This document shows positions 1 to 9,430 of a stretch of 64,000 nucleotides of DNA, piece by piece. The position numbers and the translations under genes were made by a program. A model generated the notes under the pieces. It was not told where the DNA came from, made no database searches, and was given only the letters and a program-made list of their open reading frames with translations. This DNA is from Microbacterium helvum. Lineage in GTDB: Bacteria > Actinomycetota > Actinomycetes > Actinomycetales > Microbacteriaceae. The stretch is from NCBI RefSeq assembly GCF_014779795.1, contig NZ_JACXZS010000012.1, positions 1 through 64,000 on the forward strand. Direction: 5' to 3'. Positions within the stretch are counted from its first letter, which is position 1. Each line of letters starts with the position of its first letter.

Positions 1-1
1 C

Positions 2-691
2 TGGGCGGCCCTGGCCGCGGCGGCCGCGCTCGCGATGGCCGCGGCGGCACGCGGCTCCGGCCGCAGCGACGGCGGAGCGGCCGCGCGCCCGCGTCTGGCG
101 GTCCCTCGCGGCGCGGGGCGCACGATCGCGCTCGTGACGGCGGTGTTCTCGCTGCAGGCGCTCCTGTACTTCGCCGTCACCGCGTGGCTGCCGAGGCTCG
201 TGATCGACCGCGGCGAGTCCACGACGACGGCGGGTGCGCTGCTGGCATGGTTCAGCCTCATCGGGCTGCTGCCGACGCTCGTCACCCCGATCCTCGCCCG
301 CCGCCCGCGCGTCCTGGCGTGGTTCGGGCCGGCGATCGGCGTGTCGGTCGCCGCCGGACAGGTGTGGCTGCTCGTCGCCGACCCGGCGCAGTACGTGTGG
401 GTCGTGGGCCTGCTCGGCGTCTTTCAGAGCGCCGCCTTCGCGCTCGGGATCAGCCTCATCGTGAGCCTCTCGGCCAATCCCCCGTCGGCCGGCCTCGTCT
501 CGGCGGTCGCGCAGGGCGTCGGCTTCGCCGTGGCCGGCGTCGGGTCCCTCCTCATCGGCCTGCTCCACGACGCCACCGGCGCCTGGATCGCGAGCTTCAC
601 CGTCATGGCGGGCGTCGCGCTGTCCCTGAGCCTCGCCATCTGGGCCGTCACCCGCCGCAGCCCCGTCGACCTCGTCGTGCGCGCGCCCTGA
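2..691 (+). CDS. MFS transporter, CynX/NimT-like (C-terminal part)
   Basis: This is the 3' part of a major facilitator superfamily transporter; the frame is open to the left edge, so the N-terminal half lies outside the window. About six hydrophobic helices remain. A YFAVTAWLPRL stretch resembles the first helix of the second half in CynX (cyanate) and NimT-type carriers, followed by the short basic loop ARRPRV and a final helix ending in TRRSP. The family moves small organic anions or drugs across the inner membrane; the substrate cannot be read from this fragment. It converges on the TetR gene, with a hairpin between them. The MFS call is firm and the subfamily tentative. Confidence 0.82.
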   Translation, partial: WAALAAAAALAMAAAARGSGRSDGGAAARPRLAVPRGAGRTIALVTAVFSLQALLYFAVTAWLPRLVIDRGESTTTAGALLAWFSLIGLLPTLVTPILARRPRVLAWFGPAIGVSVAAGQVWLLVADPAQYVWVVGLLGVFQSAAFALGISLIVSLSANPPSAGLVSAVAQGVGFAVAGVGSLLIGLLHDATGAWIASFTVMAGVALSLSLAIWAVTRRSPVDLVVRAP

Positions 692-744
692 CCGCGCGCC
701 GGCGCCGGCGCGCGGCATCCCTCGCCCTCGTCGACGACGCGGAC

Positions 745-796
745 TCTCGCCGAGAACGCACGACATCCACGTCGAGGACATGCGCGCTCGGCGAGA
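745..796. terminator. Hairpin between convergent genes
   Basis: Perfect 10-bp arms TCTCGCCGAG (745-754) and CTCGGCGAGA (787-796) lie between the MFS stop and the TetR stop. There is no U-tract. It could act as a bidirectional terminator, inferred from position and symmetry. Confidence 0.5.
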
Positions 797-860
797 AACC
801 GCGTGGTCGACAGGATGATGGATGCCGGCGGCCCCGGCCGCGGTGCGTCGACGGCTGCCG

Positions 861-1433
861 TCAGCCCCGCAGGAACAGCTCTGCGATCGCCGCCTCGCGC
901 ACATCGTCCAGCGCCGGGTCGAGGCGGTCGTGCGCGGCGAACTGGCTCGCGCCGTGCAGCAGACTCCAGAGGAGCTCGGCGCGAACCGCACGGTCGCGCG
1001 CGTCCTCGCCCCCGACCGCCTGTTCGAGCATCGCGAATCCTTCGCGCAATGCCGCGGGCGTCTCCGTCGAGGCGAAGACGACGCTGGTGTGCGCGGTCGA
1101 CATGGCCTCGTATACGGCGGGGTGCTCACGCGCGAAGCGCAGGTACCCGGTGATCAGCCGGCGCAGCGCGGCAGACCGGTCGTCGCCCGGCCCGGGGGAG
1201 CGCATCACGTCGGCGAGGTCGGCGTAGCCCTGCACGACGACGCGGGCCACGATCTCATCGCGGCCGCCCGGGAAGATGCGGTACAGGATCGGCTGGCTCG
1301 CGCCGATCGCGTCCGACAGGCGGCGCACGGTGACGGCGGACCAGCCGTCCTGTTCAGCGATCTCTCGCGCTGTCTCGACGATGCGGATCTCGCGATCGCG
1401 GAATCGCTCTGCCTCTTGCGGGGTCCGTGCCAT
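861..1433 (-). CDS. TetR/AcrR family transcriptional regulator
   Basis: A 190-residue protein with an N-terminal TetR helix-turn-helix at about residues 33-56 (WSAVTVRRLSDAIGASQPILYRIF). The C-terminal ligand-binding region includes LLWSLLHGASQFA, as in WHG-type TetR proteins. Such proteins repress a nearby target until a ligand binds. It is divergent from the small membrane protein at 1493, and the 59-bp gap carries two tandem palindromes, so it very probably controls both itself and that gene. The ATG start at 1433 lies 9 bp from the first palindrome. The ligand is unknown. Confidence 0.9.
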   Translation of the reverse strand: MARTPQEAERFRDREIRIVETAREIAEQDGWSAVTVRRLSDAIGASQPILYRIFPGGRDEIVARVVVQGYADLADVMRSPGPGDDRSAALRRLITGYLRFAREHPAVYEAMSTAHTSVVFASTETPAALREGFAMLEQAVGGEDARDRAVRAELLWSLLHGASQFAAHDRLDPALDDVREAAIAELFLRG

Positions 1434-1441
1434 GCAACTAT

Positions 1442-1472
1442 GTTAGCACCGCTAACTGTTAGCAGTGATAAC
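1442..1472. promoter_or_regulatory. Tandem palindromic operator, probably for the TetR regulator
   Basis: Two inverted repeats lie side by side: GTTAGC-acc-GCTAAC (1442-1456, perfect) and GTTAGC-agt-GATAAC (1458-1472, one mismatch). They share the half-site GTTAGC, are 16 bp apart, and occupy most of the gap between the divergent starts at 1433 and 1493. Occupancy would block both promoters. The symmetry is seen directly; binding by the adjacent TetR protein is inferred. Confidence 0.75.
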
Positions 1473-1492
1473 ACAAGACTCAGGAGACAGAC

Positions 1493-1966
1493 ATGGACCT
1501 CATCATCGGCGCGAGCGCCACTTTCGCGATCCTGGCGCTCGCGGTCATCTTCGGCACCGACGTGGTCTCGGCGGTGGTGTTCCGGCCGGTCTACGCCGAG
1601 ATCGACGACCGCAGCCTCGTGCAGGTCACCGGCCGCGGCCACTACTACGGCGACCGGCGGCTCCCGGTCGTCGGCATCCTCGGCACGGTGCTCACGGCCG
1701 CGACCGTGGCGCTCTCGCTGGTGTGGGGCACGCCCGGCACCGCCGTGGCCGCCGGACTCGCCCTTCTGCTGCTGGTCGTGTGGCTGATCCTCTTCGCCCG
1801 CATCTCGGCGCCCATCAACAAGCAGCTGACGAAGGCCGCGTTCGACGACGAGGTGCCCGCGGACGCCCGTGCGCTCCAGGCCCGCTGGGAGTCGATCATC
1901 CCGCTGCGCGCCGTGCTCCTCGGCCTGTCGATCCTGCTGCTGTGCGCCACGATCCTCTTCGGCTGA
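1493..1966 (+). CDS. Small membrane protein, DUF1772-like
   Basis: A 157-residue protein with four hydrophobic helices. The loop PINKQLTKAAF followed by RALQARWESIIPLR resembles the conserved loop of DUF1772 (anthrone oxygenase-like) membrane proteins, which typically read P-N-x-L then R-W-x-R. The role in bacteria is not established. ATG at 1493 is preceded by an AGGAG ribosome site (1482-1486). It is divergent from the TetR gene, and the double operator overlaps its promoter region, so it is the likely regulated target. The family assignment rests on topology and loop pattern only. Confidence 0.65.
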   Translation: MDLIIGASATFAILALAVIFGTDVVSAVVFRPVYAEIDDRSLVQVTGRGHYYGDRRLPVVGILGTVLTAATVALSLVWGTPGTAVAAGLALLLLVVWLILFARISAPINKQLTKAAFDDEVPADARALQARWESIIPLRAVLLGLSILLLCATILFG

Positions 1967-1974
1967 CTCGTCTG

Positions 1975-2025
1975 CGAGTGGATGCCGCGGCTCCCGCGCA
2001 TGCGGTGGGCCGAGGCATCCACTCG
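1975..2025. terminator. Hairpin with GGATGCC arms
   Basis: Perfect 12-bp arms CGAGTGGATGCC (1975-1986) and GGCATCCACTCG (2014-2025), loop of 27 nt, just after the DUF1772-like stop and between convergent genes. This is the first of several hairpins built on the GGATGCC/GGCATCC heptamer. A second palindrome, GCCGCCGGCCGGCGGC, lies at 2187-2202 just before the next gene's end. Confidence 0.6.
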
Positions 2026-2207
2026 TCGTGTTCTCACCCGCACGCGCGCGTCGGATCGTCCCGCCGAGGCTGCGTCCACCGCCCTCAGCTGAGGAGCACC
2101 GCCGAGTTGCTGAGCCTCAAGGCGGGTCGGCTCCTCAACTCGGCGTCCTCCCTCAACTGAGGGTGCGCGGCGAAGAGCGAAGGGATGCCGCCGGCCGGCG
2201 GCGCGCG

Positions 2208-3566
2208 TCAGTCGAAGAAGCCGTCGAGCAGGCTGCCGATGACCAGACCGCCGAGGATGCCGCCCATGACATCGGAGCCGCCGTTGCCGCGACCGCCGTA
2301 ACCGCCGCGCTGACCGTAGCCGGGGCCGCCCCACTGGTCGGGCTGCGGCCGGGCGTTGTCGATGTCGCGCTGAGCCAGCTGCAGCGCCTCGCTCGCGAGG
2401 AACGCCGCGCGACGCGCCATCGCGAACGCCTCTTCGCGGTGGTCTTCGTCGATCGAGGTGACCGCGGCGGCCGACGAGCCCAGGTAGCGGTCGAGGTCGG
2501 TGCGCACCCGCTCGGCTTCGGCGAGACGGGTGCGGGCGTCGGCGCCGATCCAGCCGCGGTGGCCCGCGATCACGTCACGCGTCACGGCGAGCTGCCGGTC
2601 GGCGTCGTCGATCGCGTGGCGCACGTGCTCCAGCGGGGGGATCGGGCGGGCCGCGCGCTCGCGCGCGGTGGCGATCGCGGCGTCGAGCCCGGCGTTCGCC
2701 TCGCGCAGGCGGGTGAGGAGTTCGAACGGGTCGGTGTTGACCCCGGCGCCGGGCAGGGCCGCGAGCGCGTTCTGGAGCTCGACGATGGCGGCGCTCACCG
2801 CCGGCGACGCGGGCTCTTTGAGGGCGACGACGAGATCGTCGCGGGAGTCCTCGACGATCGCCGCCAGGGTCGACTCGGCCCGCAGCGCCTCGACTTCGAA
2901 CGTCTCGACGGCCTCGATCAGCTTCTCGGCCCGACGCACCGACTCGATCGAGGCTTCGAGCGCCATGCTCGCCTGCTCGCGCTGGCCGGCCTCGCGGCGC
3001 CGCTCGGCGACGCCCGCGCTGTGCTCGGCGAACCCGAGCAGCTGCTCGGCCTCGGCAGGATTGGCGTCGATCTGCGCGAGCGCGTTCGCCGAGTAGCGGG
3101 CCGACAGGCGGTCGACGGTCGCGCGGGCATCGGGGAGCTGGGCGCGCAGGCGTGCGGCATCCGTCCGGATCTTCGCGATGATCTCGGGAGCGCGACGAGC
3201 CCGCTCGATCGGCGCCGCGAGCGCCTCGGTGCGGTCGTCGAGCAGGTCCTCGGCCCATTCGCACAGCTGCGCGATGCGGGCGTTGCGCGTGCGCAGCTCT
3301 TCGGCGGTGTCGGGGATGTCGTCGTGGTTCAGCTGGTGGAGCTGGAACGCCTCCTGCAGGTGCGTGCGCACCGAGTCCAGCGCCTCGCGGAGGTCTTTCG
3401 TGGCGCTCGGGCCGAGCTCGGCCTCGGCGAACGCGAGCTCGTCGGTCGTGGTGCGGATGCGCTCGTCGGCGGCCACGAGCGCCTGCTGCGCGCGGCGCGC
3501 GAGATCCGCGTCCTGTGCCGTCAGCTCTTCTTGCTCACGCTTGCGTCTGCCCCAGAATCCGGCCAT
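2208..3566 (-). CDS. Coiled-coil protein with glycine-rich tail, TPM-associated-like
   Basis: A 452-residue protein of long heptad-rich helices (about residues 5-400) with basic, coiled-coil character. It ends in a Gly/Arg-rich linker (GYGQRGGYGGRG) and a short hydrophobic tail (GGILGGLVIGSLLDGFF). There is no signal peptide. The body resembles the helical region that follows the TPM domain in actinobacterial TPM proteins, and the Gly-rich plus hydrophobic ending is shared with those, but no TPM domain is present. It could be membrane-associated through the C-terminal helix. Function unknown. ATG at 3566 opens MAGFWGRRKREQEEL. Confidence 0.7.
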   Translation of the reverse strand: MAGFWGRRKREQEELTAQDADLARRAQQALVAADERIRTTTDELAFAEAELGPSATKDLREALDSVRTHLQEAFQLHQLNHDDIPDTAEELRTRNARIAQLCEWAEDLLDDRTEALAAPIERARRAPEIIAKIRTDAARLRAQLPDARATVDRLSARYSANALAQIDANPAEAEQLLGFAEHSAGVAERRREAGQREQASMALEASIESVRRAEKLIEAVETFEVEALRAESTLAAIVEDSRDDLVVALKEPASPAVSAAIVELQNALAALPGAGVNTDPFELLTRLREANAGLDAAIATARERAARPIPPLEHVRHAIDDADRQLAVTRDVIAGHRGWIGADARTRLAEAERVRTDLDRYLGSSAAAVTSIDEDHREEAFAMARRAAFLASEALQLAQRDIDNARPQPDQWGGPGYGQRGGYGGRGNGGSDVMGGILGGLVIGSLLDGFFD

Positions 3567-3725
3567 GAATCGATCCTACGGGCGCGCCTGGGAGCAGGCT
3601 GAGGCGGACCCCCGCCACTGTGGATTGTTCGCCCAGAGCGTCCGGATCCGGCCGCTTCGAAGAGTGGATGCCGCCACCTCGGGCCGTACCGTGGGCCCGG
3701 ATCGGCAGCATCCATCCATCATGCC

Positions 3726-3835
3726 GCACAGAATCGGATCCGCACTTGCGGGCCGGCTCAACGACACGCCGGGTCGCGCTGCGGCGCAGCGGCGTGTCGC
3801 ACCGAGCATCCGCACCCGCGGATCCGATTCTGTGC
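3726..3835. repeat. 110-bp long inverted repeat in an otherwise empty 320-bp gap
   Basis: Perfect 18-bp outer arms GCACAGAATCGGATCCGC (3726-3743) and its complement (3818-3835) enclose a second perfect 10-bp pair, CGACACGCCG (3762-3771) and CGGCGTGTCG (3790-3799). The element lies between two same-strand genes in the 3567-3886 gap, where I see no gene. It could be a terminator for the helicase-side region, a cruciform, or a relic of a mobile repeat. Confidence 0.7.
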
Positions 3836-3886
3836 ACGCCGATGACGGGACTCACTCGGGAGGCGGGTGCCGCGCGGGCGGATGCC

Positions 3887-5764
3887 TCAGTCGGCGTCGC
3901 GCTTGTGCCGAGGCTTGCGGTCGCCGTAGCCGCCGCGGTCACCGGAGTCGCGGTACGACCCGCGGCTGCCGCGGTCGCCGTAGCCGCCGCGGTCGCCGGA
4001 GCCGCGGTCGTCGCGACGGCCGCGCGAGGTGGCGTCCGTCCGGCGCTGCGGGCGTCCGCTGTCGGGACGCAGCTCGATGAGCTGGCCCGAGATGCGGGTG
4101 TCGGCGAGGCGGTCGAGCGTGCCGTGGGGCAGGTCGGCGGGCAGCTCGACGAGCGAGAAGTCGGGCATGATCTTGATCGCGCCGAAGTCGTCGCGGCGCA
4201 GGCCCCCCTCGTTGGCGAGGGCGCCGACGATCTGGCGCGGCTCGACACGCTGGCGCTTGCCGACGTTGATGCGGTAGGTCGCGAAGCCCTCGCGGGGCGT
4301 GCGGCGCTCGGGGCGGTCGCCTCGCTCGCCACGGTCGAAACGGTCGCCGCGGTCCGGACGCTCGCCGCGGTCGGTGCGTTCGCGGCGCGGCGCCGGCTCG
4401 GGGTCCGGCTCCAGCAGCAGCGGCGTGTCGCCCTGTGCGACGACGGCGAGAGCAGCGGCGACATCGGCCTCGGGCACATCGTGGTTGCGCACGTAGTGGG
4501 CGACGATGTCGCGGAAGGCGTCGATGCGCGCCGTCTCGTCGAGGGCCGCGGTGATGCGGTCGTCGAAGCGCGACAGACGGGTCACGTTGACCTCGTCGAC
4601 GCTCGGCAGCGACATCTCGGTGAGCTCCTGGCGGGTGGCGCGCTCGATCATCTTGACGAGTCCGCGCTCGCGGGGCGTCACGAAGCTGATGGCGTCGCCC
4701 GAGCGGCCGGCGCGACCGGTGCGGCCGATGCGGTGCACGTACGACTCGGCGTCGGTCGGGATGTCGTAGTTCACGACGTGCGAGACGCGCTCGACGTCGA
4801 GTCCGCGCGCGGCGACGTCGGTCGCGACCAGGATGTCGAGCTTGCCCGACTTCAACTGGTTGACCGTCTTCTCACGCTGCGGCTGAGCGATGTCGCCGTT
4901 GATGGCGGCGGCGGAGTAGCCGCGGGCGCGCAGCTTCTCGGCGATCTCTTCGGTGACGCTGCGGGTGCGGCCGAACACGATCATGCCGTCGAAGTTCTCG
5001 ACTTCGAGGATGCGGGTGAGCGCATCCATCTTCTGCTGCCAGGCGCTGATGAGGTAGCGCTGCGAGATGTTGGCCGACGTCTGCGTCTTGGCCTTGACGG
5101 TGATCTCTTCGGGGTCGTTGAGGTACTGCTTCGACATGCGGCGGATCGTCGCGGGCATCGTCGCCGAGAACAGCGCGACCTGCTTCGTGTCGGGAGTGTC
5201 CGCGAGGATCGTCTCGACGTCCTCGGCGAAGCCCATCTTGAGCATCTCGTCGGCCTCGTCGAGCACGAGGTACTGCAGCTCCGACAGGTCGAGCGTGCCC
5301 TTCTCGAGGTGGTCGATGATGCGACCCGGGGTGCCGACGACGATGTGCACGCCGCGACGCAGCGCCGACAGCTGCACGCCGTAGCCCTGACCGCCGTAGA
5401 CGGGAAGGATGTGCACGTCCTTCAGGTGGGCCGCGTACTTCTCGAACGCCTCGCACACCTGCAGCGCGAGCTCGCGGGTGGGCGCGAGGACGAGGGCCTG
5501 CGGGGTCTTCTGCGACAGGTCGAGGCGGTCGATGATCGGCAGCGCGAACGCGGCGGTCTTGCCCGTCCCGGTCTGCGCCATGCCGACGACGTCGCGTCCC
5601 GCGAGAAGCGTCGGAATGGTCGCCGCCTGGATCGCCGAAGGCGTCTCGTAGCCGATGTCCTTCAGCGCCTTGAGGACGGGCGCGCTGAGCCCGAGGTCTG
5701 AGAAGGTCATCGCTGCGGGCTCGGTCTGAGCCTCGTCTTCGATCTGGTCGGCGTTGGTGTGCAC
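3887..5764 (-). CDS. deaD: DEAD-box ATP-dependent RNA helicase (DeaD/CsdA-like)
   Basis: A 625-residue RNA helicase that unwinds RNA duplexes in ribosome assembly and mRNA turnover, typically important in the cold. All motifs are visible: Q motif near 21-46, Walker A AQTGTGKT at 63-70, PTREL, DEAD at 169-172, SAT at 200-202, then ARGLD and HRIGRTGR in the second RecA domain. A DbpA-type RNA-binding domain (YRINVGKRQRVEP onward) follows, then an RG/RGG-rich tail typical of the CsdA branch. The start is GTG, opening HTNADQ; TACGCT on the minus strand (5770-5775) lies 5 nt upstream, suggesting a leaderless mRNA. Confidence 0.96.
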   Translation of the reverse strand: MHTNADQIEDEAQTEPAAMTFSDLGLSAPVLKALKDIGYETPSAIQAATIPTLLAGRDVVGMAQTGTGKTAAFALPIIDRLDLSQKTPQALVLAPTRELALQVCEAFEKYAAHLKDVHILPVYGGQGYGVQLSALRRGVHIVVGTPGRIIDHLEKGTLDLSELQYLVLDEADEMLKMGFAEDVETILADTPDTKQVALFSATMPATIRRMSKQYLNDPEEITVKAKTQTSANISQRYLISAWQQKMDALTRILEVENFDGMIVFGRTRSVTEEIAEKLRARGYSAAAINGDIAQPQREKTVNQLKSGKLDILVATDVAARGLDVERVSHVVNYDIPTDAESYVHRIGRTGRAGRSGDAISFVTPRERGLVKMIERATRQELTEMSLPSVDEVNVTRLSRFDDRITAALDETARIDAFRDIVAHYVRNHDVPEADVAAALAVVAQGDTPLLLEPDPEPAPRRERTDRGERPDRGDRFDRGERGDRPERRTPREGFATYRINVGKRQRVEPRQIVGALANEGGLRRDDFGAIKIMPDFSLVELPADLPHGTLDRLADTRISGQLIELRPDSGRPQRRTDATSRGRRDDRGSGDRGGYGDRGSRGSYRDSGDRGGYGDRKPRHKRDAD

Positions 5765-5828
5765 AGTTAAGCGTAGCGGGGCGCGCCTGTGAGGCGACAG
5801 GATGCCGCCGGCCGAGCTCGCGTGGCGG

Positions 5829-8714
5829 TCAGGTGATCGCGGTACGACGGGTGAGGTCAGGACGCCGTGGGGGCACCAGCCACGCCGCCACGGTCATGAT
5901 CAGGGGGAGACCCACCGCGAGGATCGCCAGCCACAGCCAGGGCGCGTCCGAGATGCGCAGATAGTCCTGACTGGACAGCGAGATGCCCCACGTGGGGATG
6001 AGACCCGCGACGGTGCCGACGACGGTGCCGATGCCGACGAGGATCGCGGCCTGCCACGCGTTCACCCGCCGGCGGATGCCGCGTCCGGCCCCGACGGCGG
6101 TGAGCGTCGCATCATCCGGGCGGCGTTCGAACCGCGCGAGGCCGAGGCAGATCGCACCCGCCGCGATGACCAGCACGATGGCGACGCCGCAGATGAGCCA
6201 CAGCCAGGGGTACACCGGCTCCGGTCCGCGCTCGATCATCACCGACAGTGCGCCGGAGTCGCCCAGGCGCACGTTCTGCGCCGCCAGCGTGATCGCGTCG
6301 ACGTCCTCGTCGCTCGGAGGCTGCGCGTACACGGCGAACAGCGCCCACGGCGCCACGCCGATGCCGAGTGCGGTCGCCGTCTCTGGGGTGATGATCGCGC
6401 CGATCATGCCGCCCGGGGCGTGCTGCAGTTCGACGGTCGAGGCCGCGAGGGTGCGCACTGCGTCGGGGCCGGGCAGCTCGGCGGGATCGGACCGCGCCTC
6501 GGGATCGTCCGCGGCGCTCCAGTAGCCGTTCAACGCGGCGTTGTACGCGTCGAGGCTCTTGCCGGTCCACCGCGTGATGCGGGCGGTCCCGTCCTCTTCG
6601 TGCGACGCCCAGCCCGCGACCGACAGCAGTCCGCCGTCGCGCAGCAGCGTCAGAGCGTCGGCCGGGAGCTTCTCGCCGAGCACGGTCTCGACCTCGTCCG
6701 CGGCGATGACAGACAGCGTGGCGCTCGCGAGCAGCGTCTGGGCGGGACAGTCGGTGCCGCAGGTGCCGGGGGTGGAGGCGACGCGCCACACCACCGCGTC
6801 GGGGTCGGCGTTTGCGCCGGTCTCAGGGTCGTACGGCGCGTCGGGAGGCATCGACACGAGCGCCGTCTGCAATGGATGCGTCGGGTCGATCAAGCCGCGT
6901 GCCGCCTGCTCGCCGGCACGGAGGTCGTCGCCGCCGTCGGGCGACCAGATCGTGACCGAGACGGCGTCCTTCGGACCGTTCCAGGCGTAGTGGCGCGAAC
7001 TCGCGCTCGCGGTGAGCGCGGTCGCCGACAGCGTGAACGAAGCGAGGAACACGCACGCCGCGATCGCGGCGAACGCCGGCACGACGCGCGAGGGGTTGGC
7101 GGCGGCATCCCGTCCAGCCAGACGCGGGGCGATCCCGAGGTGCGAGAGCGCGCGCGAGATCATGGTCAGGGTCCAGTGGCCGGCGAGGAGGATGCCGATC
7201 TGGAACGCGACCGGGCCGAAGACGATGCCGTACAGCGCGATGACGCGCAGCGGGGAGGAGTAGTCGATCGACTCGGCGAGGTTGAGCGCCGCAATGGTCA
7301 GTGCGCCCGCGACGGTGGCCACGACGCCGAGGATCATGAGACCGAGACCCCAGAGAGGACGCTTGGCGTTCAGCCGCGACGGTCGGCGTGACCCGCGGAG
7401 CGCTGCCAGGACGTCGCCGCGGGTGGCGCCGCGGGCGGGTGCGAGCGCGGAGAGCGTGCCGATCACGACGGCGAAGAGAAGGATGCCGCACACGATCGGC
7501 CACGGGATCTGGAGTCCCCAGTTGCCCCAGAACGAGCCCTTCACGCCGTCGTCCGTGAGCCACAGCGTCAGACCGGCGGCGCCGATGCCGAGCGCGACGC
7601 CGAGCACCCCGCCCACGGTGCCCAGCACCGTGCCCTGCAGCACGACGATGCGGAAGACGTCGCCGCGGGCGGCGCCGACGCTGGCGGCGACCGCGAGCGC
7701 GCGCTGCTGTCGCCGCGTGGCGACGGCGAATGCGGCCCCGGCCAGCAGCACCACGAGGTAGCCGCAGAACACCGCGACGATCGAGCCGACGGCGAGCATC
7801 TGCCACCACAGCGCGGATGACGACGGGACGTATGTCGCCGCACCCCCGGGCGGCTCGATGACGAGATCTCTTGCGTACGCGATGAATCCGGCGTGGTTCA
7901 GCTCGGTGAGCTCGTCGAGGTCGGGCTGCCAGTCCGCGACGAACCACCGGGTGAAGCCTTCGGGGGCGAGCGCGGCGGCACCGGCGGGGAGGAACAGCAT
8001 GTCGTCCTGTGGACGCTGGTCGAGCTGGCGCATCGTGCCGGCGATCGTGAACGACCGGCCCGAGTCGCTGAGCGTGAGGCGCTGCCCGATGCGCGCGCCG
8101 AGCCGGTCGAGCAGCCCCGGGCTCACCATCGCCTCGTCGTCCGCTGCGGGTGCGGCGCCGTCGATCACCGCATATCTCCCGGCGAACACGGGGTCCCACA
8201 CCGAGCCGACGGTCACCGGGACGCGACCGGTGCCTCCGGCGGTGTCGACGAACAGCGACCCCTGCTCGCGGACTTCGATCGTGGAGGCGCCCGCGGGGAG
8301 CACCGCACCGGCGTCATCCGGTGCCGGCAGCTGCGGATTGATCGGCTGCCCTGCTCCGTCGGTCGAGACGGAGTTGTCCCACGGCTGGTCGACGGACTGC
8401 GTGCGGCTCGGGTCGGGTCCGCCGACGACCGTGAGCCAGGTCTCGTTCCGCCCGAGTTCCAGTGTCGCGCTCTGCTGGGGTGACGGCACGTGGCTCTGCC
8501 AGAACACCGCGCCCCCGGTCATGCCGAGCACCGGAAGCGCGATCAGCAGCATCACCAGCGTGCTGGAGCCGCGCGCGTGCCACGCCTGGCGGCGTGCGAG
8601 GCGCAGCGCCACCCGCCAGCGCGCCCAGGCCGACGCGCGGCGCCGGGGCGCGGCATCCATCGCTCCCGGCTCGCGCGCAGACGACGCGGCGGGCGCGTCC
8701 AGCAGGCTCGTCAT
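5829..8714 (-). CDS. ABC transporter permease, FtsX/MacB type, duplicated
   Basis: A 961-residue permease with an N-terminal cytoplasmic segment, a first helix near residues 50-70, a large extracytoplasmic domain, and then two blocks of FtsX-type helices, so two FtsX repeats in one chain. Such proteins work with a LolD/MacB-type ATPase to move lipids, peptides or antibiotics, or to drive mechanical signalling. The start overlaps the stop of the upstream ATPase by 4 bp (ATGA), so the two are translationally coupled and form one transporter. The substrate is unknown. It ends the minus-strand operon that begins at 13165. Confidence 0.9.
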   Translation of the reverse strand: MTSLLDAPAASSAREPGAMDAAPRRRASAWARWRVALRLARRQAWHARGSSTLVMLLIALPVLGMTGGAVFWQSHVPSPQQSATLELGRNETWLTVVGGPDPSRTQSVDQPWDNSVSTDGAGQPINPQLPAPDDAGAVLPAGASTIEVREQGSLFVDTAGGTGRVPVTVGSVWDPVFAGRYAVIDGAAPAADDEAMVSPGLLDRLGARIGQRLTLSDSGRSFTIAGTMRQLDQRPQDDMLFLPAGAAALAPEGFTRWFVADWQPDLDELTELNHAGFIAYARDLVIEPPGGAATYVPSSSALWWQMLAVGSIVAVFCGYLVVLLAGAAFAVATRRQQRALAVAASVGAARGDVFRIVVLQGTVLGTVGGVLGVALGIGAAGLTLWLTDDGVKGSFWGNWGLQIPWPIVCGILLFAVVIGTLSALAPARGATRGDVLAALRGSRRPSRLNAKRPLWGLGLMILGVVATVAGALTIAALNLAESIDYSSPLRVIALYGIVFGPVAFQIGILLAGHWTLTMISRALSHLGIAPRLAGRDAAANPSRVVPAFAAIAACVFLASFTLSATALTASASSRHYAWNGPKDAVSVTIWSPDGGDDLRAGEQAARGLIDPTHPLQTALVSMPPDAPYDPETGANADPDAVVWRVASTPGTCGTDCPAQTLLASATLSVIAADEVETVLGEKLPADALTLLRDGGLLSVAGWASHEEDGTARITRWTGKSLDAYNAALNGYWSAADDPEARSDPAELPGPDAVRTLAASTVELQHAPGGMIGAIITPETATALGIGVAPWALFAVYAQPPSDEDVDAITLAAQNVRLGDSGALSVMIERGPEPVYPWLWLICGVAIVLVIAAGAICLGLARFERRPDDATLTAVGAGRGIRRRVNAWQAAILVGIGTVVGTVAGLIPTWGISLSSQDYLRISDAPWLWLAILAVGLPLIMTVAAWLVPPRRPDLTRRTAIT

Positions 8715-9430
8715 CGCGCGCCCGACAGCAGGGAGTCGGCGCCGTCGCGGCGGGTCTCGTCGACCATGCGGCCGTCCCTCAAGAAGACGATGCGGTCGGC
8801 GAAGGCGGCGTGGCGCGCCTCGTGGGTGACGAGGATGCCGGCGGCACCGGCATCCACTCTCGTCCGAAGCATGCGCAGCACGAGTTCGCCGGTGACCGAG
8901 TCGAGCGCGCCGGTCGGCTCGTCGGCGAGGATCAGACGGCGCCCGCCCACCACGGCGCGCGCGATGGCCACACGCTGCTGCTGGCCGCCCGACAGGTCGT
9001 CGGGGTAGGCGCGCAGCTTGTCGGCAAGGCCCACCGAAGCCAGCGCATCCTTGCCGGCGCGGCTCGCCACCCGGGAGCGGAACCCGTCGAGCTCCAGCGG
9101 CAGGGTGACGTTCTCGAGGGCCGTGAGGGTCGGGATCAGGTTGAAGTCCTGGAACACGAAGCCCAGCGAGCGCCGGCGCAGCTGCGCCAGCTCGCGCGGC
9201 GACGCCGTGGACAGGTGGCGGCCCTCGATGACCACTTCGCCGGTGGTGGGCTTCTGCAGGCCGCCGGCGATCGACAGCAGGGTCGACTTGCCGGAACCGG
9301 AGGCGCCCATGATCGCCACGAGCTCGCCGCGGCGCACCTCGAGGTCGACGCCCGACAGCGCCGAGACCGACGTCTCGCCGATGCCGTACTGCTGCGTCAC
9401 CCCGATGAGCCGCAGCACGGCGTCGGTCAT
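8711..9430 (-). CDS. ABC transporter ATP-binding protein (LolD/MacB family)
   Basis: A 239-residue ATPase with Walker A GASGSGKST (42-50), Q-loop FVFQDF, signature LSGGQQQR (146-153), Walker B LILADEPTGALD (166-177) and switch His in THEARH. It energises the FtsX-type permease encoded immediately downstream (4-bp overlap). The start overlaps the PadR stop by 4 bp (9427-9430), which fixes the ATG at 9430. A much longer open frame runs upstream through the PadR and permease genes but has no coding character there. The pair with a preceding PadR gene is a common actinobacterial arrangement for stress- or antibiotic-induced exporters. Confidence 0.95.
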   Translation of the reverse strand: MTDAVLRLIGVTQQYGIGETSVSALSGVDLEVRRGELVAIMGASGSGKSTLLSIAGGLQKPTTGEVVIEGRHLSTASPRELAQLRRRSLGFVFQDFNLIPTLTALENVTLPLELDGFRSRVASRAGKDALASVGLADKLRAYPDDLSGGQQQRVAIARAVVGGRRLILADEPTGALDSVTGELVLRMLRTRVDAGAAGILVTHEARHAAFADRIVFLRDGRMVDETRRDGADSLLSGAR

